Assembly: GCA_016715075.1 (NCBI GenBank)
Contig: JADKBK010000022.1
Span: 33,083 to 97,082 of the forward strand
Source of the DNA: Bacteroidales bacterium
GTDB taxonomy: Bacteria > Bacteroidota > Bacteroidia > Bacteroidales > VadinHA17
Length of the DNA: 64,000 nucleotides
Direction of reading: 5' to 3'
Shown: positions 56,295 through 64,000 of the stretch, piece after piece
How the letters are laid out: each line of letters starts with the position of its first letter
Numbering within the stretch: the first letter of the stretch is position 1
Program-made: the position numbers and the translations under genes
Notes under the pieces: generated by a model
What the model saw: only the letters and a program-made list of their open reading frames with translations
The model's database searches: none
What the model was told of the DNA's origin: nothing

Positions 56295-56939
56295 TTGGAT
56301 AATTTTGACCTTTTACGGACATTAAAATTTCTTCCAGGAATAGTACTGGGACTGACAGTACACGAATTCAGTCATGCTTTTGTTGCCCACCTGTGCGGTG
56401 ATTCAACATCCAAGGACCAGGGCAGGATCACATTGAATCCTTTGAAGCACATTGATCTTCTCGGCTTTATTATGCTGATGGTTGCAGGTTTCGGATGGGC
56501 AAAGCCGGTACAGTTCACGGAAGAGAACCTGCGTAATCCGAAAACGGATGTAATAAAGATAGCGCTTGCAGGGCCGTTGTCAAATGCAATTATCGCAATG
56601 GTACTGTCAGTAGTGTTCTCAGTTCTTGTGATGTTTTTTCCTATCTATTCGAGTCAGCCAGTCCAGACAGCATATGAAATACTTCATTATGCCATATACA
56701 TCAATTGGGGACTATTTGTCTTCAATCTTATTCCTTTGCCTCCGCTTGATGGTTCACATCTGCTGTTTTTTCAGCTGAAGCGGTTCCCTGTCCTGTACTC
56801 AGGCTTATACAAATATGGCTCAATGATTCTCTTTGGTCTGCTCATTGCTACCACTCTCACAAAAATAGATTTTCTGCCTATCTGGCCGGCAAGTCAGTTC
56901 CTCGGCGAGGGATTTCTTTCACTTGTAGGGTACAAGTAA
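56295..56939 (+). CDS. M50/site-2 protease-family membrane metalloprotease
   Basis: 214 residues from a TTG at 56295. The zinc motif HEFSH lies in LGLTVHEFSHAFVAHLCGD (near residue 24) and the second motif in NLIPLPPLDGSHLL (near 150). About five membrane helices. It matches the short, PDZ-less S2P group (YwhC/SpoIVFB-like). It probably cuts transmembrane substrates; no anti-sigma partner is nearby. No ATG start fits; TTG 56295 gives the common MDNFDLLRTLKFLPGI opening. Confidence 0.85.
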   Translation: MDNFDLLRTLKFLPGIVLGLTVHEFSHAFVAHLCGDSTSKDQGRITLNPLKHIDLLGFIMLMVAGFGWAKPVQFTEENLRNPKTDVIKIALAGPLSNAIIAMVLSVVFSVLVMFFPIYSSQPVQTAYEILHYAIYINWGLFVFNLIPLPPLDGSHLLFFQLKRFPVLYSGLYKYGSMILFGLLIATTLTKIDFLPIWPASQFLGEGFLSLVGYK

Positions 56940-57186
56940 AGAAAGTTGTTACGGCGTTACAGTGTTACGGCGTTATGGAAATGGACTCCAGCCTGTGAAA
57001 CCTGAAAGCTAAAAAGCCTTCAATACTGTTCTCTTAATTTGTGTCCTGTGCAGTTTAGATTTTGATTTCCGGCAACAATTGATTATTTTGCAGAAAATAA
57101 GCTTGTTGTGGATCTGATAATGATCAACCTGAGCCTGTTTATTACCAGTTAAAGAAGGAGCCGGGAATTTTCAATAATATAATACT

Positions 57187-57381
57187 ATGGAATACTATGT
57201 TGCTCAGCAAGTAAAGGACGCATGGGGAGATAAACAATGCGATCATCCGCACCTTGAGAAAGAATATTATACCGGGGCATTTCTGATAAATTTTGTATGT
57301 TCCCAGTGCGGTATGGAATTCACAATTGCCCAGAAGCTTGAGATGGACGAGGTCCGCAAGATAAAGGCAGACAAGCTTTGA
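57187..57381 (+). CDS. Small Cys/His protein of unknown function
   Basis: 64 residues. Contains Cys18-x-His-x-His and, 24 residues later, Cys-x-x-Cys (CSQCG near residue 41), which could form a zinc ribbon or rubredoxin-like knuckle. It has no signal peptide and no helix long enough for a membrane span. It is isolated between the M50 protease and the potassium transporter genes. The preceding 247 bases contain a short GTTACGGCGTTA-type direct repeat (56948-56975) but no gene. Family not recognised. Confidence 0.6.
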   Translation: MEYYVAQQVKDAWGDKQCDHPHLEKEYYTGAFLINFVCSQCGMEFTIAQKLEMDEVRKIKADKL

Positions 57382-57467
57382 TCTGATCAGTCTCAATGGC
57401 CGGTATTTTCATTTTCGCCCTGGCTCTGATCCCATAATATAAAAGTTTATTATAAAAAGTCCTGTTT

Positions 57468-57475
57468 TATATTTG
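57468..57475 (+). promoter_or_regulatory. Candidate -7 box for the TrkH/KtrA operon
   Basis: TATATTTG matches TAnnTTTG, 49 bases before the transporter ATG at 57525. A recognisable -33 TTTG is missing; GTTT lies in the right zone. Confidence 0.4.
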
Positions 57476-57524
57476 AAGATAAATAATATGGGATAATTTA
57501 GCAGACTTATTTTTCAGGTCAGAT

Positions 57525-59323
57525 ATGTATTCAAACAGGCTTTTTTTTGGATCTAAGAACAGAGCTAAGATTATTAATACGATTGTGCGTCCTGCCGTCA
57601 ATACTCTTGTATTGCTGGCGCTGCTTGTCTTAGTGATATTGGCAATCAGCAAGATCGGGTTCACTCAGGAGGCTAAGCCAATAATGCTGTTCGGGATCGA
57701 AATCCACAATATTCTATTTACCGTTGTAGCAATAGTATATCTCACCCGTTCCTACATCTGTATAGGGTTCAGAAGCTTTAACCTGGATTTTCTTGTTTTC
57801 AGTACAATTGGGCTCTTTATACTATTATTCATTACTCTGAATCTTGACAGAAACATTATATGGCTCAATAATTTCCATTTTTACTCCCTCCTCTCAATTG
57901 CACTTTTTACTTTTGAATTGTCGCGATTCGACATCCGAATTGCCAGTCATCTTGTAAATCCGGCGCAACTGTTCATGATCAGTTTCGGATTTATTATCAT
58001 CTCAGGGTCATTGTTTTTAATGCTTCCCAAGGCAACCACACATCCCATTAGCTTTGTAGATGCACTATTTACATCCACAAGTGCTGTATGTGTTACCGGT
58101 CTGACTGTTGTTGATACAGCCACTGATTTCACACTGCTGGGCAAGGCCATAATTCTGGTATTAATCCAGGTTGGCGGCATTGGGATCATGACCTTTACAA
58201 GCTTCTTTGGCTATTTCTTTAAAGGAGGCTCAGCCTCATTTTCTGAAAAATTCCTGATAAGCGATATGTTAAGTGAAGATAACGTAGCCGAGATTGCAAA
58301 GACTTTTATTAAAGTTGTTCTTATAACATTGCTGATTGAGGCAATAGGGGCTATTTCAATATATCTTAGCCTGGATCCGGTTATCTTCCCCACCATTGAA
58401 AAGAAGATACACATTGCTGTATTTCACTCCATTTCCGCCTTCTGTAATGCAGGTTTTTCAACACTCAGGTTCAATATCGCCGACTCCAGTGTCTGTAACA
58501 ACATCCCACTCTTGTATTCTATTAGTTTTCTTATAATATTTGGAGGTATCGGCTTTCCCATCCTGCTGAATATTTACTCGTACATAAAGATTAAATTACA
58601 CAGAGTATATAGTCTGATCATTAAACGTAACAGGAAATCAGTGATTCCTCAGCTGATAAACATAAATTCGCAGCTTGTTCTTGTTACAACTGCCTTTCTG
58701 CTGATTGCGGGCACCATATTCTTCTTTATCTTCGAAAATCATAATACACTTGAAGGGATGATGCTTTCAAAAAAATAGCGCATGCATTTTTCAGCAGCGT
58801 TACCCCCAGGACTGCCGGTTTTAACTCTGTTGATTATGCACGGGTATCTGTTGCTGCTGTAGTTTTAACAATATTTCTCATGTGTGTTGGTGCTTCGCCG
58901 GTTTCAACAGGAGGAGGTATTAAGACTACTACTTTTGCTATTGCTATTCTGAATACTCTGAGAATTGCCAGAATGAAGACTCATATTGAGTTTCATAAGC
59001 GTGAGATTCATGAAAGATCGGTCAACAGGGCTTTTGCAATCATTATTATATCTATTTTGATCCTGGGGTGTTCATCATTACTAATGCATCTTCTTGAACC
59101 AGATAAGAGTCCTCTGCAGATATTATTCGAATGCGTCTCTGCTTTTGGTACCGTTGGTCTTTCTCTTGGAATTACACCCTATCTGAAAGATGTTTCAAAG
59201 CTATTACTCGTTGTACTGATGTTTACAGGCAGGGTGGGTATACTCTCTCTGTTGTTTACATTCTTCAGAAAAGCAAAACCTCCTGTTTACAGGTATCCGA
59301 AAGAAAATATATTAATTACTTAA
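57525..59323 (+). CDS. TrkH/KtrB-type potassium channel subunit, frameshifted
   Basis: About 600 residues across one indel. The four pore loops of the TrkH fold are visible: STSAVCVTGLTVVDT, HSISAFCNAGFSTL, SSVTPRTAGFNSVDY and ECVSAFGTVGLSLG, each with the conserved selectivity Gly. The uninterrupted frame ends at 58778; one more A in the run 58769-58775 (seven A's) continues as SKKIAHAFFSSVTPR into the frame ending at 59323. There is an extra N-terminal block of about four helices compared with plain KtrB. It forms the membrane channel regulated by the RCK protein coded 12 bases downstream. Confidence 0.9.
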
Positions 59324-59335
59324 ATTGATACTGAC

Positions 59336-60016
59336 ATGAACTTTATTATCATCGGGCTGGGAAATTTCGGTGCGTCGCTGGCCAAAAAACTGACTGCCCT
59401 CGGACATGACGTTATTGGAGTCGATAAGGAGATTGAAAAAGTTGATTTTTTCAAGGATACGGTTAAGAATACTATAAGCATGGATATTACAGATATTCAT
59501 GCATTAAAAACCCTGCCGATTAAGGATGCAGATATGATCATAGTTTGCATAGCAGACGATTTTGGTGCTTCAATAAAAACAAGCGCTTTGCTTAAAAAAC
59601 TGGGGGCGGAGCATATCTACAGCCGGGAGAGCTCTCTGGTTCACAAAACAGTTCTCAATTCAATAGGTATAGCGAATACAATAAATCCAGAATATGAGAC
59701 AGCAAGTCTTTTTGCAGAAAAACTTATAATGAAAGGAGTCTGGAGTATCTACAGTATTTCTGATGAGATCAAAATAGCAGAAGTCAGTGTTCCGGAGGAG
59801 TATATTGGCATGCCCGCACAGAAGATTGATTTCAGGGAATTACATAATATTAAGCTTCTTGCTGTAAAACAGTGCGATCAGAAACTGTCCACCCCTTCCC
59901 TGGAAAAATGGAACGCCATAGAGAGTAAAGATCTTGAAGTTTCAGTTGTCCTTGAGAAAGACATGAGGCTTATTATAAAAGGAAGAAAGAAAGATATAAT
60001 TAAGTTTATACAGTAA
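59336..60016 (+). CDS. TrkA/KtrA-type RCK regulatory subunit
   Basis: 226 residues, one RCK unit. An N-terminal Rossmann domain with GLGNFG (residues 7-12) and an acidic end of strand 2 (GVDKE) binds nucleotide; a C-terminal RCK_C (TrkA_C) domain starts near residue 140 (ISDEIKIAEVSVPEEYIGM). It forms a ring on the channel and gates potassium uptake by ATP/ADP or NAD(H). Co-transcribed with the TrkH-like gene. Length is that of KtrA rather than the double-unit E. coli TrkA. Confidence 0.93.
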   Translation: MNFIIIGLGNFGASLAKKLTALGHDVIGVDKEIEKVDFFKDTVKNTISMDITDIHALKTLPIKDADMIIVCIADDFGASIKTSALLKKLGAEHIYSRESSLVHKTVLNSIGIANTINPEYETASLFAEKLIMKGVWSIYSISDEIKIAEVSVPEEYIGMPAQKIDFRELHNIKLLAVKQCDQKLSTPSLEKWNAIESKDLEVSVVLEKDMRLIIKGRKKDIIKFIQ

Positions 60017-60330
60017 TTTAATTTCCAGCGGCTGTCTCAAAAGCCCATTCTAGTCCATCGTAACGTCCTTTTTTACCCTTTGTAATCCTTTGTGCATACC
60101 CAAGTGCCCTTCCTGTTCAATTTAAAACATATAAAAATTATGTAACTTTTTACAAAAGTTATGTAACTGATAATTCTCAGAATCATCGAACTTTGTACTG
60201 TTCACATTCATAGGTTAGGGTTAGTTTTAGGGTAGAGTGGAGTACATTCCATCCATCAAAATAAATCAGATGGATGGAATTACTTTTTTATGTCAAAACC
60301 AGACGATTACGGGCAGCCTCCAGTTGCCTC
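60017..60330. other. Intergenic spacer with short repeats
   Basis: No gene found. TTATGTAACT occurs twice, 11 bases apart (60138-60147 and 60159-60168), and between them AACTTTT-TAC-AAAAGTT (60144-60160) is a perfect palindrome, possibly an operator-like site. The text GGCTGTCTCAAAAGCCC near 60031 is of the dispersed intergenic-repeat type. The right end carries the terminator listed separately. Confidence 0.5.
60246..60289 (+). terminator. Perfect 12-bp stem terminator between convergent genes
   Basis: ATTCCATCCATC (60246-60257) pairs perfectly with GATGGATGGAAT (60269-60280) around an 11-base loop and is followed by TACTTTTTT. It lies between the 3' ends of the rightward KtrA-like gene and the leftward DUF5808 gene and could serve both, although only the + strand has a T tract. 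Confidence 0.7.
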
Positions 60331-60537
60331 CTAGAAAAGCCTGGGAAAATTACTTGAATGAGCACCCAGAAAGACAAATAGTCTAATAATTACAATTAGC
60401 AGGAACAGGAATACGTAGGAAAAAGGATTGGCAAAATTGACTGTGATTCCTGCCCATGGAATTTTTTTTGGCACAAAAACCCTCCTGTCCTGCGGATCAA
60501 AGTAGAAAATTCCCCATTTAAACGGATCCTTATTCAT
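60331..60537 (-). CDS. DUF5808 small membrane protein
   Basis: 68 residues. The N-terminal half has WGIFYFDPQDRRVFVPKKIPWAGITVNFANP, which is the DUF5808 signature (W-x-GxFY-x-DxxD, vPKr, GxxxNFxxP). One membrane helix follows at about 40-58. Role unknown. It stands alone on the minus strand. The 370 bases after it (60538-60909) hold no gene; they contain one member of a repeat pair. Confidence 0.75.
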   Translation of the reverse strand: MNKDPFKWGIFYFDPQDRRVFVPKKIPWAGITVNFANPFSYVFLFLLIVIIRLFVFLGAHSSNFPRLF

Positions 60538-60734
60538 GATAAGAAATTTTACAGTTTGCTATATGAAGATCAAAGCTAATCTAAAATCAGGCATTTTAAA
60601 ACTATAACAGGATATTTAGTTTATACCTGAAATCAGGTATTGATACTTACTATCTGAAATATTTTAAGGCAAGGTCTGCGGAGTTTGATATAAATTTATC
60701 AGATGGCTGAATTACTTTGTCTGAAATAATGTAC

Positions 60735-60834
60735 TAACTTTAATACGATTGTGATTGTTAAAAATTTGACATAAGTAAATTCATTGGTTGTCAGGCAGGC
60801 ACTGGATGCTCATACTTATGTGACTGACGGGGCG
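60735..60834 (+). repeat. Repeat pair, left copy (flanks the DJ-1/PfpI gene)
   Basis: A block of 43 bases (60735-60777, starting TAACTTTAATACGATTG) and a block of 22 bases (60813-60834, TACTTATG then TGACTGACGGGGCG) match the copy at 61577-61677. The first block is 40 of 43 identical; the second is identical. The 35 bases between them are unrelated in the two copies. CATAAGTA (60770-60777) and TACTTATG (60813-60820) pair as an 8-bp stem enclosing the variable part. Confidence 0.8.
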
Positions 60835-60909
60835 TAACCTTGAGACCTGCAACAGTTGCGGGCAATTAAAAATTGAGAGCATTGCAGATAAATTATAATA
60901 TTATATTAA

Positions 60910-61537
60910 ATGAAAAAGGTATTATTAGTATTAGCGGGTGGTTTTGAGACATTTGAAGCAAGTGTATTTATTGATGTGATCGGATGGAATCTTGTTGAAG
61001 GAGACAAATCAACTGAATTGTTTACCTGTGGATTGAGAAAAGAAATTAAAAAGTTCATTCAATCAGCGATTTATTGTCGATTACCTGATCAGTGATATTG
61101 ATATCAGCCTGTTTGATGCTTTAGCTGTCCCAGGAGGATTTGAAGAATATGGTTTTTATAATGATGGCTATGATGGTGCATTTCTTGATTTGATCAGGAA
61201 GTTTAAAGCAGCTAACAGAATTATTGCATCTATCTGTGTCGGAGCCTTACCATTGGGAAAAAGTGGTATTTTAAAGGACAAGAATGGCACAACATATAAT
61301 AGTGTTTTCCGGCGGGAAGCTTTGAAAGGGTTTGGCGTTAACGTGTTAAATCAACCCATTGTGACAGATGATAATATTATTACATCATGGAATCCATCAA
61401 CAGCGGTAGACGTAGCTTTATTGCTTCTGGAGCATCTGACAACAAAGAATAATGCAGATAAAATCAGGCAATTAATGGGTTTTGGTGATATTAAATATTC
61501 ACGTCAGCAACCCCCGCCTGAAGAAGCGCTCAATTGA
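60910..61537 (+). CDS. DJ-1/PfpI-family protein, frameshifted
   Basis: About 208 residues across one indel. The first frame (to 61095) opens MKKVLLVLAGGFETFEASVFIDVIGW, the DJ-1 strand-loop with the catalytic-region Glu. Removing one A from the run 61048-61052 gives KSSFNQRFIVDYLISDIDISLFDALAVPGGFEEYG and continues to 61537, including ASICVGALPLGKSGIL with the nucleophile-elbow Cys. Members are glyoxalases, deglycases, chaperones or amidases; the specific role is unknown. It is flanked by two direct repeats on the same strand and has no operon partners, like a mobile single-gene unit. Confidence 0.85.
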
Positions 61538-61576
61538 ATATTATAATTCCGGATTATATAATACATGAATAATGTT

Positions 61577-61677
61577 TAACTTTAATACGATTGTGATTGT
61601 TAAAAGTTGGGCATAAGTATAGTAGTAATTTAGGAATCAATGTGTTGATTGATTTTACTTATGTGACTGACGGGGCG
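61577..61677 (+). repeat. Repeat pair, right copy
   Basis: Conserved 5' block at 61577-61619 and conserved 3' block at 61656-61677, as in the copy at 60735-60834. The variable centre of 36 bases contains its own hairpin AATCAA-TGTG-TTGATT. The flanking CATAAGTA/TACTTATG stem is kept. The about 250 bases on the right up to the redoxin gene hold nothing recognisable. Confidence 0.8.
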
Positions 61678-61932
61678 CAAGCTTAATAACACCGGCATTA
61701 AAGGATAAATTGTAATGAAGAAATAAAGTATAATACTTTTCAGGGTTACACACCCACATTATCATATTAAGGCTGAAAAAAATAGACGTACAAAGGCGTT
61801 AGCTTGCATATTAATAAAACTTCAATAAATGACAAATGAAATATGACACGAAAAATCCAATCCATCCATCAGGACTTCTAACAGCAATCGAATCCTATTA
61901 TAGTTTTGAATCACAACTAAGTCAAATATCTA

Positions 61933-63135
61933 ATGAATTTTTTTTATCTATTTTCCTATGCTTTTCCATGCTGGTATTTTCCTGTACTTCCCAGACAGAC
62001 AAAAATTCTGAGAAATTTACCCTAAAGGGAGAAATTAATAGTCAGGATACTGGTATTATAATTTTGGAATATTTTTCCGATCCTACTCTTATTATTGATA
62101 CTGCTGAAATAAAGAATGGAAAGTTTTTGTTTAACGGAAAGATTCTTGAGCCTACCCATGCTAGCCTATATGGAAGAAATTACTTAGAATTAGCTCGAAT
62201 TTATATTGAGCCTCAAAAGATGAAAATTTTCGTTTTCAAAGACAAGCCTTTAGGAAGTAAAATGACGGGTTCAAAAACACAAACCGAATATGACTTATTA
62301 ATCAAAATGGAAGAACAAATTTACGAAAGACTTTCAGAGCTAAAAACTAAAGGAATCATAATCAATGATAGCCTCAAAAAATTACAAGATGGGACAGTTA
62401 AGTTATTACTTGAGAAAAAAAGGGAAGAAATAGATAGTCTATGGTCAGAGACCCAAGAAGAACTAGATCCAATAGAGCTAAAATTTGTATTGGAAAATCC
62501 AAAATCGTTTGTAACTCTGGATTATTTGCCACGGCTAGAATCAAAGAAATAGTATCTCTTGACTCTTAAAATCTATCTTCAAAGAGTTAGACAATTCACT
62601 CAGGAAAAGTCACCGTGCCAAATATATCGCTGAGGATATAAGAAAGAAAGAGAATGTGAGTATTGGTAGTCAAGCTCCTGATTTTAAAGCAACAGAAATT
62701 AATCAACAAACTATAACGCTTTCTCAGTTTAATGGAAAAAAGTGTGGTATTATTGGATTTTGGGCGAGCTGGTGTGTCCCTTGCCGTCAAAGTATACCTC
62801 ATTTGAAAACGATCCATAATAAATACCATTCCAAAGGTCTGGAAGTAATTGCGGTTTCAGTAGACGAGAATAGAAAAGCATGGATTGAGGCTGTTAAACA
62901 AGACAGTACGGATATGTGGTATCATATACTTATTGCAGACAAATGGCCAAATGGTCCAAGGACGAATGATGATATTTTTCAAAACTATTATTACAGAGCA
63001 ATCCCTGAGCAATTCATAATTGACAAGAATGGAAAGATAATTGATCGAATTCTAGGATACTCAAAAGAAAATGAAGTGACCGGCGTGACTTCGCCACCAA
63101 CGCTTTCTGCTCATACCCGCAACCGTTGGGTGTAA
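61933..63135 (+). pseudogene. Thioredoxin-like lipoprotein (DUF4369 + TlpA/AhpC domain), multiply frameshifted
   Basis: The best start is ATG 61933. One extra T in the T8 run 61938-61945 gives a lipoprotein signal MNFFLSIFLCFSMLVFSC. The main frame then holds a DUF4369-like beta domain to 62552. Two further single-base losses between 62543 and 62575 are needed to join the linker (SLKSIFKELDNSLRKSHRAKYIAEDIRKKENV) to the TlpA-type domain, which has the redox site WASWCVPC and a cis-Pro region (YRAIPEQFIIDKNGKIIDR). The last 13 residues before the stop at 63135 come from a repeat sequence also found at 63872, so the natural C-terminus is lost. Other members reduce or isomerise periplasmic disulfides. 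Confidence 0.75.
63092..63130 (+). repeat. 39-bp direct repeat, copy 1 (partial palindromic element)
   Basis: Identical over 39 bases to 63872-63910, which is the right end of the 254-bp palindromic element. Contains CCAACG and CGTTGG as inverted arms and ends in GTTGGG. The left half of the element is missing here; the redoxin coding frame runs into it. Confidence 0.85.
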
Positions 63136-63201
63136 TTGGAAAAAACTGACCATACATGGCTAGGATTTCTAAATGCATTATCTTTACAAAAAAAGGAAGC
63201 T

Positions 63202-63388
63202 ATGCTGACAAAGGAGAAAGTGAATAAAACGATCAATAAACTAACCAGATAAATTTACAATCGACGAGTTAGTATTGATGAGACTGATATTTATGGAGAA
63301 AATTGAAGAAGGTTTACAGCAGTCCGAGGAAGGTAAAGTTGTTTCTAATGAGGATTTAAAAGTAATTATTGATAAATGGTCAAAATAG
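63202..63388 (+). pseudogene. Type II antitoxin-like gene, one frameshift
   Basis: Dropping one base near 63243-63245 gives about 61 residues: MLTKEKVNKTINKLPDKF, then TIDELVLMRLIFMEKIEEGL, ending SEEGKVVSNEDLKVIIDKWSK. This pattern (N-terminal helix, TIDEL, EKIEEGL, acidic stretch, DKW end) is that of small Bacteroidota antitoxins partnered with RelE/ParE toxins. The toxin-like frame begins 12 bases before its stop, the usual overlap for such pairs. Confidence 0.65.
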
Positions 63389-63600
63389 TCTGGACTGAAT
63401 TATCGATTTCAGATTTAAAGGGAAGTTGATTCATAGCAGAAGATTCAATTCGCTACGCCTCAACTGCAAACAAAATATCGAGAGTTCAACCCATAATGAG
63501 TCTACATTGAGAATGGTTCCTGAGTTTTCGAAAAAATCAATCAGAGAACTATAGATTGTAACTACCGGATAATTATTTTGCACTACAATTGATGGTAAAG
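63376..63600 (+). pseudogene. RelE/ParE-family toxin remnant
   Basis: The first frame reads MVKIVWTELSISDLKGS then stop; the same frame continues FIAEDSIRYASTANKISRVQPIMS. A shift gives RMVPEFSKKSIREL and a further shift IDCNYRIII. In order these are the ParE/RelE blocks (VxWTxxAxxDL, YIAEDSxxxA, GRxVPE, REL, NYRIIY). At least one in-frame stop and two or more indels break it. Whether it is a true pseudogene or a poorly read gene cannot be told here. Confidence 0.7.
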
Positions 63601-63657
63601 ACTATATGACGTAATTGAAAGCATTAATGCAAAAATTTAAAAAAGGTTTACCACTTT

Positions 63658-63911
63658 GCTAACAGCGGGTATAAAGCAAAAAAGTTTGCCATGAATTTTT
63701 GCTGCCACCTGGTCAGCTTCATCATGACACCAAACTTATCTTCCGTTTACCAGTTTTGTAAACAGCACGCCCGGCTGACCCCGGTCGGACGGGCAAAAAT
63801 TGCGCCATGGTGTCTTGCCAGCCGGGACAACTTATCGGCTAAAGTACCGGGACCGGTAGCCGGCTGGTCTGCGCCACCAACGCTTTCTGCTCATACCCGC
63901 AACCGTTGGGC
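63658..63911 (+). repeat. 254-bp nested palindromic element (attC-like?)
   Basis: Outer arms GCGGGTAT (63665-63672) and ATACCCGC (63893-63900), extended by AAAGC (63773 side reads 63673-63677) with GCTTT (63882-63886). Inside lie two branches. Branch 1 pairs GACACCA (63726-63732) with TGGTGTC (63808-63814), with apex GCCCG/CGGGC (63769-63773 and 63790-63794). Branch 2 pairs CCAGCCGG (63818-63825) with CCGGCTGG (63860-63867) and contains TACCGG/CCGGTA (63845-63858). It ends in GTTGGGC, which fits the integron core GTTRRRY, and begins GCTAAC. It is richer in GC than its surroundings and has no gene. Confidence 0.7.
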
Positions 63912-64000
63912 TGCATTAAACATCGATTTAAATGACATAAGTAAACCTAGGAGAGGACTATTTATAATTTCCATGTTTGGATTACTCTTCTTCATGAGCT
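63912..64000 (+). CDS. Possible start of a membrane protein gene, cut by window end
   Basis: One frame is open from the element to the window end and reads LNDISKPRRGLFIISMFGLLFFMS, a basic stretch followed by a hydrophobic helix, as expected at the start of a membrane protein. No clear start codon is seen before the internal ATG. It follows the palindromic element directly, as a cassette gene would. Family cannot be assigned. Confidence 0.3.

Noticed and set aside
60735..61677. Integron attC sites flanking the PfpI gene
   Set aside because: GTTGGGC and GTTTAAC words occur in the right copy but only 25 bases apart, in the wrong arrangement, and are not kept in the left copy.
1..64000. tRNA, rRNA, tmRNA or RNase P genes
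   Set aside because: No cloverleaf, T-loop GTTCRA context or rRNA core sequence was noticed on either strand; a covariance-model search would be needed to be certain.

Overview
The window reads as chromosome of a Bacteroidota member, most likely an anaerobic or facultative Bacteroidales-type organism. The reasons are two large secreted proteins with type IX secretion C-terminal domains, a complete Bat aerotolerance operon, a RhaT/RhaM/RhaA rhamnose locus next to a GH78 rhamnosidase, TAnnTTTG-type -7 promoter boxes with weak Shine-Dalgarno usage, and several redox modules rich in iron-sulfur clusters. No rRNA, tRNA, transposase, phage gene or CRISPR array was seen.

Layout. 1-12.1 kb: one co-directional run coding for a membrane polyferredoxin (partial), a membrane-anchored PQQ-like propeller, a NuoE-NuoF/HydB-like diaphorase, a NuoG-N-like iron-sulfur protein, an exported propeller, a GT4 glycosyltransferase and a LolD/FtsX-type ABC exporter. 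12.1-18.7 kb: a CotH / VTC / DUF4956 / DUF2490 / lamin-tail group. 18.7-25.9 kb: L-rhamnose use (kinase, RhaA, RhaM, RhaT) with a divergent GH78 rhamnosidase. 25.9-32.4 kb: DMT transporter, ArfB-like hydrolase, a 1133-residue Big2-repeat protein and a MATE transporter. 32.8-36.0 kb: a strongly folded leader, a lysine 2,3-aminomutase-type radical SAM enzyme and two ATP-grasp ligases in one operon. 36.0-38.5 kb: CYTH protein, Ung and a Cys/Met-metabolism PLP enzyme coupled to a DMSO-reductase-type complex at 38.5-41.8 kb. 41.9-50.6 kb: MoxR, DUF58 and BatA-E. 50.8-57.4 kb: DUF4105, inositol-phosphatase-like, two esterases (one CE15-like), a PHP-like lipoprotein, an M50 protease and a small Cys protein. 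57.5-60.0 kb: Trk/Ktr potassium uptake. 60.3-64 kb: an AT-rich accessory strip of single genes separated by paired repeats and a 254-bp nested palindrome, with a broken toxin-antitoxin pair and a broken redoxin.

Two things stand out. First, at 32831-32957 there are three perfect or near-perfect hairpins enclosed by a long-range 7-bp stem, directly before the aminomutase/ATP-grasp operon: a candidate undescribed cis-regulatory RNA tied to a candidate beta-amino-acid ligation pathway. Second, the right end looks like a cassette-bearing island with its own repeat families.

Caution: at least ten otherwise convincing genes are interrupted by single-base indels, mostly in A/T runs. This pattern suggests base-calling or assembly error more than gene decay, so these genes are annotated across the shift with the position given.
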